Below, one piece after another: positions 15,485-22,527 of a stretch of DNA of 22,527 nucleotides. Each line of letters begins with the position of its first letter. Positions within the stretch are counted from its first letter, which is position 1. Below the pieces are notes generated by a model. That model saw only the letters and a list, made by a program, of their open reading frames with translations. It searched no databases and had not been told where the DNA came from. The stretch comes from a virus. The position numbers and the translations under genes are program-made. Location of the stretch: IMG/VR virus record IMGVR_UViG_3300030430_001219, positions 1 to 22,527 of that record. One strand, 5' to 3'.

Positions 15485-18400
15485 TACGTTTTTCTCCTAA
15501 GAATATTCAACAATTTATCCGTTGCTTGAGAGTAGTCTGCATAAGGAGTGCCTGTGCTAAGATCATCTATACTACCTTCGTAATTAAATAAGTCTCCTGT
15601 TGTATTATTATACTCTTTATATGGGTCAGTAAACATATTTTCTTGCACAGGGTTGGCAAAAATACTGCTAAAATCGTATTGATACCCTATGTCTGCTAGC
15701 TCTGGAGGATCTACTTTTACCTGTCTACCATACAAAGTTTGCAGTATTTCTTCTTCTGGAGGCTCCTGTGGGTCTGTATTTAACACAGGTAACATGTCTG
15801 TGGCTGTTTGTATAGCCGTGGCTGTATCTGTAGCTGTATCTGTAGCCGTATCTTGATCTATTGCGGTATCAATTAACGCAGCTGTATCTGTTACTGTGTC
15901 TATATCTTGTTCAGTGACAGCGCTGGGATCTTTGTTTAATATTGTAGCAACCACGCTGTTTACATCGCTCACGGTGGTATCAACTGCGCCCCCAAACACG
16001 TGATTTCCTACCTTTGTGCCTCCATCTTTGTGTTCTGATAACACAGCATCACCCCAAGAGGGGTCAGCTATATCAGGATTCCAATAATTAACAGCTCCTC
16101 CTGTGTTATCAGGGATCTCTCCTGAAAATACTTTATCTACAATCTCACCAATTTTTTTGTACTGGTCACTGTCGGAGTCAAGATTTGTAAGAGTGTTACC
16201 ACCCTGTTCTGGAGCATTCCATGCAGAAAACTGTGCATATTTAGTGTCTGTGCCGTCTAAAGAAACATCTGCCACAGTATTAGGGAAACGAGAATCAAAC
16301 GTCCTGTTACGTATGACATGAGCAATAGAAGCCATTTCTTGCTCATTACCTGATGCGTACTCTCCGTTTATGGTTCTTATAAGGATGTCTCTATCTCTTT
16401 TTGATAGAGTGCTTGCAGATATTGCATTTATATCTGACATAGTAAGGGGACTTGTGCTTTCTATGTCTTTTGCTGTATCAAAAGATAGACCACCTGTGTT
16501 CTCTACTTCTTCTTTTATCTTTGCTATAGAATCTGTTGTTTCTTTAGAATTTACTATAAATGTAGCAACATCGCTTACATCAGATATAGATTGCCCTGTT
16601 TCGTCTGCTATCTTCTGTATAGAGTCAGTTGTAGTACCACCTGTTTGATTAATCTCATTAATCATATCTACCACAAACTCAGATCTTGTGCCTAAACCCG
16701 CTTCTTCTAACACTTGTTGCACAAGATCATCATCAAGCCCCATGTCTTTTAGAGCTTGTGTAGCTAATTCTGCATCGCTTAGATTAGGATCACCTAATAT
16801 CTCTGTAGTCGTACCTGCAAACTCTCCATCGGGGTCTATAATTTTGTTTTCTACATAGTTTCGTTCTTGTAAACTTAGCGTACCAGCTTCATACCTTTTC
16901 TTTAGCTCGTTCTGTATACTTTCTACAGAATTAGCCACTGCTACAGCCCCACCCTGCCCTGCTGCGCCTAGTAAAAACGCTCCTCCCGTTTCTGTTTCTG
17001 TACTAATACCATAATCTTTTAAAGCTTTTTCAGTTATCGCAGTTTGTGATGCTTCGGTGAGTCCGCCCACTCCAGTTGCAACAGTTATATTAACAGGTAT
17101 GCCTAGAGCCTTTCGTTGTCTAGGAGTCAACTTGGTATACAAATCACCTATTGTTTTTATACCTAAAGTACCTATGGCAGCTTTTGCGGTAACAACATCT
17201 CCAACCAACTCAAAACCACCTGCCATTGCTGTATATTTATACAATTGATCTTCAACTTTAGTTATCGCTTTTCCTACATCTCCTCCAGCGTCTGCTAAAG
17301 TTGTTTGCCACCCAACGTTATCGTCTAATGCACCACTTTCTATTGCTTTTTCTAACTCTTCTCGTACCCTCTTAGCAGAGTCTGCTTGTCCCTCTAAATA
17401 TCCTGCCGCAGACACTATTGTGCTACCCACAAGAGGTCCTGTTAGAGCCAGCACAGCTATGTCAGTGGCAACGTCGCCAAACTCCTCTGCAGCGTTTAAA
17501 AAAGTAGCAAATTTGTCTGTCCCGTAAGGTCTACCCGCCCTGTCTAAGGCTTGTTTTCCCCCAGGCATAGCTTCACCGAATGTCATTCCTGCTGCTGGCA
17601 AAGCTTCAAGCTGTCTTATATAGTTTTTTGTGCTAATTTTACCTTTAAAAAAATCACTACCTGCGTTTAAATCTGATACAATTTTGCCTGTTGCATCTCT
17701 AAAAAATCTAGAGGGGTCTTTATCTACAGCAGCTTTAAATCTGTTAACAAGAAAATCCGCGCTGTTCGCCCCACCCTCAACAGACAAGGCAAATGCTTCT
17801 AAAGCACCTTTACCTACATTATAACCCGTATCTGCTAGGTTTGTTTGTGCCTGATCTATAATTCTTTTAGCTACAGCACCTGCGTCTGGAGTTTCTTCAC
17901 CTAATATTCCTGACAGTTGGCTTTGAAAGTCTTCATCTGTTGTCTCAGGTCCAATTCCTGCGCCTACAGGACCTGTAAAAGTTTTAGGGTCATCCAGTAT
18001 TTCTTGTTCAGACAAAGATGCTGTTGATAACTCGTCAGGCTCAAAAGATATACCTGCAGCGTCCAACTCCTCTTCTGCTGTTGACGTTTGTGGGAACAAG
18101 TCCGTGGGGTCAGTAGGACCTGTGTAAGGTATGTCAAAATCATAACCATATGTATCTATCTTTTCAAAGCCCGCCTGTGCATCTTCTAATGGCATACCCA
18201 ATACGGGTGGTTCGTCTATCTTTTCAAAACCTGCCTGTGCATCCTCCAGAGGCATGCCTGGTGTGGGAGGTGCATCTATCTTTTCAAAATCTGCTTGCGC
18301 TTCAAGAAGGGGGTCAGGTTGATCTTTAAATTTATCCAGTGTCTCTTTGTCAGGTAATACTGCTTCAGTTAAAAACTCTCCCGTATCCATTGGTAATTCT

Positions 18401-19185
18401 TCTACAGGGTCAATAAAGGCTTTAACTTTTTCTTTGACTAAATTTTTTATATCCGTGGTAGCTATATTCCCCAACTCATTGTTTATAGCATCGTATATAT
18501 TAGCTCCTTTTGCCCCTGCTGCTACTGCTGTAGATATAAGTTTTGACACGTCATCAAGAGCTTCGGGCGATAAATCTTCACCTCTTTCCAATATGGGGTT
18601 TATAACTGTGTCAGATAAGGCTGATATGGTAGCGGCTTGTATGCCATCATCACCTTTTATCTCGGCTGTCAACCCTGACTGTAAAGCACTATTTAAAGCT
18701 TTGCCAAGCTTGGTACTGGTATCTATACCTACAGTGCTTATTATTTCGTTTACAGCTTTGGATACAGCTCCTGAACCAACTAAAGCACTATCTAGAATAG
18801 CAGCTCCTATATCACCGCCATTTGTTACTACATTCACACCTGTATCAGCTACAAAATTAGCTACGGTGGAACCCACCTTGTCTGTTAAAGCTTCAGCGGC
18901 TACCTCTCCTACAGCGTCCGCTGCACCTGCGGCTACTGTTGATATAACAATAGTTTTTAATACGTCTTCAGGGTCAGCTCCTTCGTCTATAGCGTCTGCA
19001 CCGTTAATTATAGGCACAGCCCACCCGTTACCTGTGGCTACTGCTGCTACGTTCACGACAGTTTTTACCTCATCACTACGTAATATCGCTTCGCCCACAG
19101 GACGTAACACGTCAGCAGCAGCGTCAGCTACAGGTCTAATTACATCTCCTATAGCATCAGCAGCTTCTTCTATAGCGTTTACCAC
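15484..19185 (-). CDS. 1233-aa virion protein with SleB-like cell-wall hydrolase domain
   Basis: Large virion-associated protein, probably involved in local peptidoglycan digestion during DNA entry. Residues about 930-1065 match the SleB/cell-wall hydrolase pattern: a catalytic-type Glu in NGEYASG (E942), MASIAHVIRNR, FPNTVADVSL, QFSAWN, GGAVNYWNP, PSWG and GNHVFGG. The N-terminal 270 residues are Ala/Val/Asp-rich helices. Residues 295-345 hold 20-residue FEKID repeats. GPTDPTDLFPQTST lies at 356-369. The middle (about 450-800) mixes helices with glycine/alanine-rich hydrophobic patches. Near 1110-1130 there is a TDTATD low-complexity run. It starts with GTG in a TAGTG overlap with the 158-aa gene. 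T7 gp16 offers a functional parallel (lytic activity in an ejection protein) with a different fold; that comparison is inference. Confidence 0.8.
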   Translation of the reverse strand: MVNAIEEAADAIGDVIRPVADAAADVLRPVGEAILRSDEVKTVVNVAAVATGNGWAVPIINGADAIDEGADPEDVLKTIVISTVAAGAADAVGEVAAEALTDKVGSTVANFVADTGVNVVTNGGDIGAAILDSALVGSGAVSKAVNEIISTVGIDTSTKLGKALNSALQSGLTAEIKGDDGIQAATISALSDTVINPILERGEDLSPEALDDVSKLISTAVAAGAKGANIYDAINNELGNIATTDIKNLVKEKVKAFIDPVEELPMDTGEFLTEAVLPDKETLDKFKDQPDPLLEAQADFEKIDAPPTPGMPLEDAQAGFEKIDEPPVLGMPLEDAQAGFEKIDTYGYDFDIPYTGPTDPTDLFPQTSTAEEELDAAGISFEPDELSTASLSEQEILDDPKTFTGPVGAGIGPETTDEDFQSQLSGILGEETPDAGAVAKRIIDQAQTNLADTGYNVGKGALEAFALSVEGGANSADFLVNRFKAAVDKDPSRFFRDATGKIVSDLNAGSDFFKGKISTKNYIRQLEALPAAGMTFGEAMPGGKQALDRAGRPYGTDKFATFLNAAEEFGDVATDIAVLALTGPLVGSTIVSAAGYLEGQADSAKRVREELEKAIESGALDDNVGWQTTLADAGGDVGKAITKVEDQLYKYTAMAGGFELVGDVVTAKAAIGTLGIKTIGDLYTKLTPRQRKALGIPVNITVATGVGGLTEASQTAITEKALKDYGISTETETGGAFLLGAAGQGGAVAVANSVESIQNELKKRYEAGTLSLQERNYVENKIIDPDGEFAGTTTEILGDPNLSDAELATQALKDMGLDDDLVQQVLEEAGLGTRSEFVVDMINEINQTGGTTTDSIQKIADETGQSISDVSDVATFIVNSKETTDSIAKIKEEVENTGGLSFDTAKDIESTSPLTMSDINAISASTLSKRDRDILIRTINGEYASGNEQEMASIAHVIRNRTFDSRFPNTVADVSLDGTDTKYAQFSAWNAPEQGGNTLTNLDSDSDQYKKIGEIVDKVFSGEIPDNTGGAVNYWNPDIADPSWGDAVLSEHKDGGTKVGNHVFGGAVDTTVSDVNSVVATILNKDPSAVTEQDIDTVTDTAALIDTAIDQDTATDTATDTATAIQTATDMLPVLNTDPQEPPEEEILQTLYGRQVKVDPPELADIGYQYDFSSIFANPVQENMFTDPYKEYNNTTGDLFNYEGSIDDLSTGTPYADYSQATDKLLNILRRKT
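15821..15856. repeat. 12-bp tandem repeat encoding the TDTA run
   Basis: GCTGTATCTGTA occurs at 15821-15832 and 15833-15844, with a degenerate third unit at 15845-15856. On the coding strand these give the TDTATDTATA low-complexity stretch near the C-terminus of the 1233-aa protein. Confidence 0.7.
18153..18300. repeat. 60-bp in-frame repeat encoding FEKID units
   Basis: The segment TCTATCTTTTCAAA recurs at 18155, 18215 and 18275, an exact 60-bp period. It encodes FEKID at residues 300, 320 and 340 of the 1233-aa protein. Two full 20-residue units share PP, GMPLEDAQAG; the third copy diverges after FEKID. The copies differ at third positions, so the duplication is not recent. Confidence 0.85.
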
Positions 19186-19661
19186 TACGCAGCCTCCATT
19201 AATGGTTGTTTACCAAACTTCACAAACATACCATACCCATTTCTGTTTTCTAATTTTACAACATCAAACCCTGTGCCTTTTTCTTCAAACCTTTTTTTCA
19301 ATACACGCAGTCCTGGCAGTAGTTTTTCATTTCTTATCTGTGCGCTGGCGAAAGCTATACCTTTTTTCTGCAAATGCGCCCCGTATCTGTACATACTATC
19401 CAAAAGATTACGTCCTACATCCATATTGTATATTCGCACGTACATGTTATTTTTTTCACGGTTAAACACACCCACAAATATGCTATTACCTATCTGTACA
19501 GTTTGCACGTTTTTACTTCCTATCTCATCAAGCACTGTAGCCGCTACCTGTCGCATAGTAACACCTTCTGGTACCTGTCCCGAACTTTTAAGGTTTGTCA
19601 TAGCACCAAATAACACTTGATTGTAACTTAGTTTCTTCTTTTTGCTATCTACCAAATCCAT
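19185..19661 (-). CDS. Hypothetical protein of the late operon (158 aa)
   Basis: A 158-residue basic protein that I do not recognise. It is mixed alpha/beta: a helical start (YNQVLFGAMTNLKSSGQVP), a helix (TMRQVAATVLDEIGS), two beta strands (VQTVQIGNSIFVGVFNRE and NNMYVRIYNM), a long helix (AHLQKKGIAFASAQIRNEKL) and a final strand pair (GFDVVKLENRNGYGMFVKFG). No signal peptide, membrane span or metal motif is visible. It lies between the 111-codon gene (TAATG overlap) and the 1233-aa protein (TAGTG overlap), so expression is probably coupled. The steady stop/start overlaps and compact fold make it a real gene; a structural or assembly role is only contextual. Confidence 0.65.
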   Translation of the reverse strand: MDLVDSKKKKLSYNQVLFGAMTNLKSSGQVPEGVTMRQVAATVLDEIGSKNVQTVQIGNSIFVGVFNREKNNMYVRIYNMDVGRNLLDSMYRYGAHLQKKGIAFASAQIRNEKLLPGLRVLKKRFEEKGTGFDVVKLENRNGYGMFVKFGKQPLMEAA

Positions 19662-19981
19662 TATGTTACCTCTAATAAACTAGCTACCACATGCAATCTG
19701 TTAGCCGTTGCCGCTGTTACCTTTAATATCTCTGAAGCATCTACGACAAGAGGTGCAGACAACAATTCTACCGTAGCATTAGCACCCACAGCTTTCACTT
19801 TATATAAACTAAACACATCTGACCCACTCGTTAAGGTCAATGTTATGGTGTCAGCGTTACCTGAGTCTTCTGATACTAAGATAGATTTTACGATAGCCGT
19901 AGTGCTTGCAGGGCATGTGTATAGCGTGGTTATGCTTGTGCTTGATAGGTCTACTTTTGCATTTTTAAATGTGTTTGCCAT
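19661..19981 (-). CDS. Small beta-rich MANTFKNA-type phage structural protein (106 aa)
   Basis: A beta-rich protein from MANTFKNAKVDLSSTSITTL onward: alternating Thr/Ser/Val strands (VYTCP-like TLYTCPAST, TAIVKSILVSE, DTITLTLTSGSDVF, LLSAPLVVDASEILKVT, HVVASLLEVT). From memory, similar small proteins occur beside tail genes in many marine phages. The fold suggests a beta-sandwich decoration, joining or tail accessory protein; its exact role is unknown. The frame is open five codons upstream to an ATG at 19996, but the ATG at 19981 overlaps the previous stop as TAATG, the arrangement used at several other junctions here, and gives the family-like N-terminus. The stop overlaps the next gene in the same way. 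Confidence 0.75.
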   Translation of the reverse strand: MANTFKNAKVDLSSTSITTLYTCPASTTAIVKSILVSEDSGNADTITLTLTSGSDVFSLYKVKAVGANATVELLSAPLVVDASEILKVTAATANRLHVVASLLEVT

Positions 19982-20172
19982 TATCCTAAAAACCACGATT
20001 GAGCATCAACTTCGTTTTTTAAATCCGTCTTTCTAAACTGCTCGTCAACTTGATTAAAATACAAACGTAACGCATCGTTTAGCTTCATAGCCTCTTCTTT
20101 ACTATACTCCGTGCTAGGCAGAGGTAGAGGGGGTGATCTAAATTGAACATCTATTCCTTTGGATGTAGGCAC
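19981..20172 (-). CDS. Short late-operon protein (63 aa)
   Basis: A 63-residue protein with a GTG start overlapping the stop of the tail gene (TAGTG) and a TAA stop overlapping the next start (TAATG). It has a proline-rich N-terminus (FRSPPLPLPSTEYS) followed by one amphipathic helix (KEEAMKLNDALRLYFNQVDE) and a polar end. I recall short proteins with this proline-then-helix layout preceding MANTFKNA-type genes in phages, which supports it being real. The helix suggests a small oligomerising or linker protein of the tail or head-tail region. No function is known. Confidence 0.65.
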   Translation of the reverse strand: MPTSKGIDVQFRSPPLPLPSTEYSKEEAMKLNDALRLYFNQVDEQFRKTDLKNEVDAQSWFLG

Positions 20173-22055
20173 TATCGTCTCCCATCAGGACGCATGTCGA
20201 GTCGGGTAGCTCCCAACTGCCATTGTACGCCTGTTCTAGCTGATTGTATCTTTAAGTTTAGCTGTCGTCCTCTAACACGTATGTCAGCACGGTCTGTAAA
20301 AGCCTCCACAGGTGTTGTAGCAGAACGTGTTACGGTAGCATTGCTGTTTCCCCCCTCAGAAGGAGTGGACTTTATACCTGAACCTGAAGACTCTAGGGGG
20401 TCAAGTGTTAAGGTAACAGATGGATTATCCACTGTAGACCCATCAAAAGTTACGTCAGGTAGCACACGATCTACTAAAAAGAACCTATGCCCATCATCTA
20501 AATCAAAATCGGCTGATGTAATAAAAGAAGTAATAGCTGCAGGTGTGCCTGTGACATTGTCATCTAACCCCTGTTCATGCTCTACCAGATTATTTGAGGT
20601 AGTAGCCGCTAACGGACGATCTCTAGCACCTGATTCTACCCATGCTGTTCGTGTTAGGTTGCCGAAATACCACACATTCTCATAATAATTATATATAATG
20701 TATCTATCTGGCACAGTTGAACTAGCAGAACAGTAGAACCACCATATTTCGTTAAATGACTCGTTTGTTCCTGCAAACACCTGATCTGTCTGGTCACTGT
20801 TAAAATCATTAAATACATATCTACGTAAGTTACAAGGTAGAGTTTCAGTTCTACCATCATACTTGTAAAACTTATCTGTACCCATCCAGTAGGCTACACC
20901 GTTTGCATACGCCACAGCATTTTTAGAGGCTATAGATATGTTCTCTCCAACCAATGTAGCCCCCCACACCACGGGCGCACCTACGTACTGTAAGCTGTAC
21001 AACGCGGCATCTGTCCAAATTAACACAGCCTGACGTGAGTTTGCCCCTGCAACAATCTCGGAACCTTGCGAAAGACGTAAACTACCTGCTTGGTTTGTTG
21101 CTGCAGGTGTCCAGTCCACTAAACTTTCTTGGTCAGACCATCTAATCAACAAAGGGTCTATATCAGAACTTCCTACTGGGTTAACCCCCAAACAAAAAAC
21201 AAAACGACTAACGTCGGACACCACTAGATTATTATGTGTGGTAGGTACACCTGACGCACCTGACAGTCCTGTTACAGCCACAGCTCTAGTAGAAACGTTG
21301 TTTGTAGCGTCCCACACATACAAAGCACTGCCTCTAAATCCTATTACAAGGTCCTCTCCAAAGTTTTGTTGGTGCCATAAACGAATACCAAATGTGGTTG
21401 TACCGCTATTGTTCCATGTTGTACCTGCCTCATTCCAAGCACCTCCGCCCCAACCTGTCAATGGAGTCTGCCCTTCTTTACCTATATTTTCTTGATATTG
21501 TACCGTTTGACCTGAACCAGTGTAATTAGTGTTAGCCGCGCCTGTAGAAGTAGCTGAAGCTGTAAACGTGTATACATTTGCTGACGTAACAGCTGTGACT
21601 ATATGTTCGGTATTCAACACTGCTGCTGTTATCCCACCTCCCAACGTAGTAAACCCTGCAAAAGTAACAAAGTCCCCTACCTCTGCCCCATGTCCAGTGT
21701 CGGTTACTGTTATAGTGGTAGACCCGTCAGTTCTGGCAAGATTAACTGTACTGTCGCTAGCTGTGGTAGTTTTACGTAAAGGAGTCACATCGTAATATGC
21801 TCCACCTTGTTCTATATAAAACTTTTTATGTGTGCCGACACCTACCAAAGGTATGCTACCAAGAGTTGTCCATGCACGTAAAGATCGTGCCGTTCCTATA
21901 AACGTGTTAGCAGATATACGTGTCCATCCTCCTATCTTTTCAGGGCTACCTTGACGAAAACGTATTTTATCACAGTCAAACCATCCACCCTCGTTAGCAT
22001 AACGAGTGTTCTCACGATCTACACCAGATTTAAATACTAACTTCTTTAGAGGCAT
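20172..22055 (-). CDS. Conserved phage tail structural protein (627 aa), nozzle/hub-like
   Basis: A 627-residue beta-rich virion protein. The start PLKKLVFKSGVDRENTRYAN and the stretches WFDCDKIRFRQGSPEKIGGW (25-44) and GVGTHKKFYIEQGGAYYDVT (72-91) are hallmarks of a family that I recall from many marine and alphaproteobacterial podoviruses. Residues about 100-180 look like an inserted Ser/Thr-rich beta domain with TGHGAEVGDFVTFAG. Later segments (DLVIGFRGSALYVWDA, RFVFCLGVNPVG, IRWSDQESLVDWTPAA, AVAYANGVAYWMGTDKFYKY) repeat a strand-turn-strand pattern, which suggests a propeller like that in tail nozzle or hub proteins. The C-terminus is a jelly-roll-like beta region. Nozzle or hub is inference; virion structural protein is firm. 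The ATG lies four bases after the M15 peptidase stop with a weak ribosome-binding site. Confidence 0.8.
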   Translation of the reverse strand: MPLKKLVFKSGVDRENTRYANEGGWFDCDKIRFRQGSPEKIGGWTRISANTFIGTARSLRAWTTLGSIPLVGVGTHKKFYIEQGGAYYDVTPLRKTTTASDSTVNLARTDGSTTITVTDTGHGAEVGDFVTFAGFTTLGGGITAAVLNTEHIVTAVTSANVYTFTASATSTGAANTNYTGSGQTVQYQENIGKEGQTPLTGWGGGAWNEAGTTWNNSGTTTFGIRLWHQQNFGEDLVIGFRGSALYVWDATNNVSTRAVAVTGLSGASGVPTTHNNLVVSDVSRFVFCLGVNPVGSSDIDPLLIRWSDQESLVDWTPAATNQAGSLRLSQGSEIVAGANSRQAVLIWTDAALYSLQYVGAPVVWGATLVGENISIASKNAVAYANGVAYWMGTDKFYKYDGRTETLPCNLRRYVFNDFNSDQTDQVFAGTNESFNEIWWFYCSASSTVPDRYIIYNYYENVWYFGNLTRTAWVESGARDRPLAATTSNNLVEHEQGLDDNVTGTPAAITSFITSADFDLDDGHRFFLVDRVLPDVTFDGSTVDNPSVTLTLDPLESSGSGIKSTPSEGGNSNATVTRSATTPVEAFTDRADIRVRGRQLNLKIQSARTGVQWQLGATRLDMRPDGRR

Positions 22056-22059
22056 TGTC

Positions 22060-22512
22060 TTACATCAACTCAAAATGTGGTCCATCTATGAACGGGCGAC
22101 GACCTTGGGAACGACGTAGATCTATGTAGGCATTCATAGCTTCTTCTGCTGTGCCTTCCCAGTCACGAAAGTCGTCTATGTGCCATGCCGCACCCCACCT
22201 AATTTTAACACCTTCTCGTACAGCTGCTTCTTTCATTGCATCGGCTATGTCATCGTACAAATTTAGTTCCCAGCTCGCCCGTCCAGAAACATAAGCCATT
22301 AAGTCAACGGCATCTCCTGTAAGGTGCTTAGACTTCATCGTCTGTGATGCCCCACGGGCTACGAGGTCAGCCTGTTCTGCCTCGGTACGGAGACCACAGA
22401 TCACTCCGAAGTCGACGTTGCTCACTGTGATGGCATGCGTAACGACTGAATGCATCTCTGCTTTTACTCCATCTAATCGTCCTAAACTTCTCTGTGATAA
22501 TTTAAACGCCAT
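22060..22512 (-). CDS. M15-family peptidase (VanY/Ply-like), probable endolysin
   Basis: A 150-residue zinc peptidase that should cleave peptidoglycan stem peptides (D,D-carboxypeptidase or L-Ala-D-Glu peptidase type). The M15 signature is complete: GLRTEAEQ (40-47), SKHLTGDAVDL with H63 and D70 as zinc ligands, and DGPHFEL with H146 as third ligand and D143 or E148 nearby as catalytic-acid candidates. There is no signal peptide or wall-binding domain, so export would need a holin, and none is visible here. Two adjacent ATGs are possible. The second is chosen because the AGGAGG at 22518-22523 is five bases from it and only two from the first. It is the first gene of the - strand late block in the window. 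An endolysin is most likely; a virion-bound peptidase is the alternative. Confidence 0.9.
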   Translation of the reverse strand: MAFKLSQRSLGRLDGVKAEMHSVVTHAITVSNVDFGVICGLRTEAEQADLVARGASQTMKSKHLTGDAVDLMAYVSGRASWELNLYDDIADAMKEAAVREGVKIRWGAAWHIDDFRDWEGTAEEAMNAYIDLRRSQGRRPFIDGPHFELM

Positions 22513-22517
22513 CATTT

Positions 22518-22523
22518 CCTCCT
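22518..22523 (-). promoter_or_regulatory. Strong Shine-Dalgarno (AGGAGG) of the M15 peptidase gene
   Basis: A perfect AGGAGG on the minus strand at the window edge. Its spacing favours the downstream of two adjacent ATG codons. Any promoter for the late operon lies beyond the right edge. Confidence 0.75.
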
Positions 22524-22527
22524 TAAT

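Noticed and set aside
18347-19465. 372-codon open frame on the + strand opposite the 1233-aa and 158-aa genes
   Set aside because: It is Ala/Ser/Thr-rich, a mirror of the Ala/Val/Asp-rich coding strand, spans two coupled genes on the other strand, and has no ribosome-binding site or recognisable motif. It is an antisense shadow.
1-22527. tRNA genes, CRISPR arrays, integrase or attachment sites, insertion sequences
   Set aside because: None was seen by reading. Gaps between genes are under about 85 bases, so there is no room for most of these, and the repeats found are in-frame protein repeats.
22060-22527. Holin next to the M15 peptidase
   Set aside because: No short reading frame with one to three membrane spans lies beside the peptidase within the window.

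Overview
The window looks like part of a tailed-phage genome (Caudoviricetes, probably a podovirus-like marine phage). The basis is a tightly packed gene layout with almost no spacers, a replication block and a virion block on opposite strands, and several proteins whose sequences I recognise from memory as typical of marine phage contigs: the tail protein beginning MPLKKLVFKSGVDRENTRY, the MANTFKNA-type small protein, the DGEFVIPADVVSHLGNG motif and a giant ejection-like protein. The DNA is AT-rich by eye and uses ATA, AGA and CTA codons freely. No database search was possible, so the host (a marine alphaproteobacterium would fit) is a guess. There are no tRNA genes, insertion sequences, CRISPR arrays, integrase or clear host-derived metabolic genes.

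Left block, + strand (1-5.84 kb), DNA metabolism. A SNF2-type helicase, open at the left edge and probably incomplete, is followed by a small conserved phage protein, a MerR/excisionase-like helix-turn-helix protein, a ssDNA-binding protein with an acidic tail, a large primase-helicase (AEP-type primase domain, Cys/His cluster, P-loop ATPase), and a 77-residue protein overlapping the primase end. A perfect 9-bp inverted repeat lies before the second gene. Another 9-bp inverted repeat lies before the primase-helicase. The block ends in two tandem hairpins at 5851-5914. The second is a textbook intrinsic terminator with a UUCG tetraloop.

Right block, - strand (22.5-5.9 kb, transcribed leftwards), lysis and virion. 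In transcription order it holds an M15 peptidase (endolysin-like), a 627-aa tail protein, three small proteins (63, about 106 and 158 aa), a 1233-aa protein with a SleB-like cell-wall hydrolase domain near its C-terminus, three mid-sized proteins (266, 279, 434 aa), and a 2202-aa giant protein with a zincin metallopeptidase motif. Most junctions are stop/start overlaps of the TAATG, TAGTG or TGATG type, so the block probably acts as one translationally coupled late operon. The order (tail protein, small proteins, Ala/Gln-rich proteins, giant last) resembles the ejection-protein module of T7-like phages; that parallel is inference.

The two blocks converge at 5.84-5.91 kb. Terminase, portal, capsid, DNA polymerase and any receptor-binding fibre must lie outside this window. 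The most unusual points are a nearly identical GPTDPTDLFPQ peptide in two separate virion proteins, the enzymatic domains buried in the two largest proteins, and the in-frame tandem repeats in their linkers.
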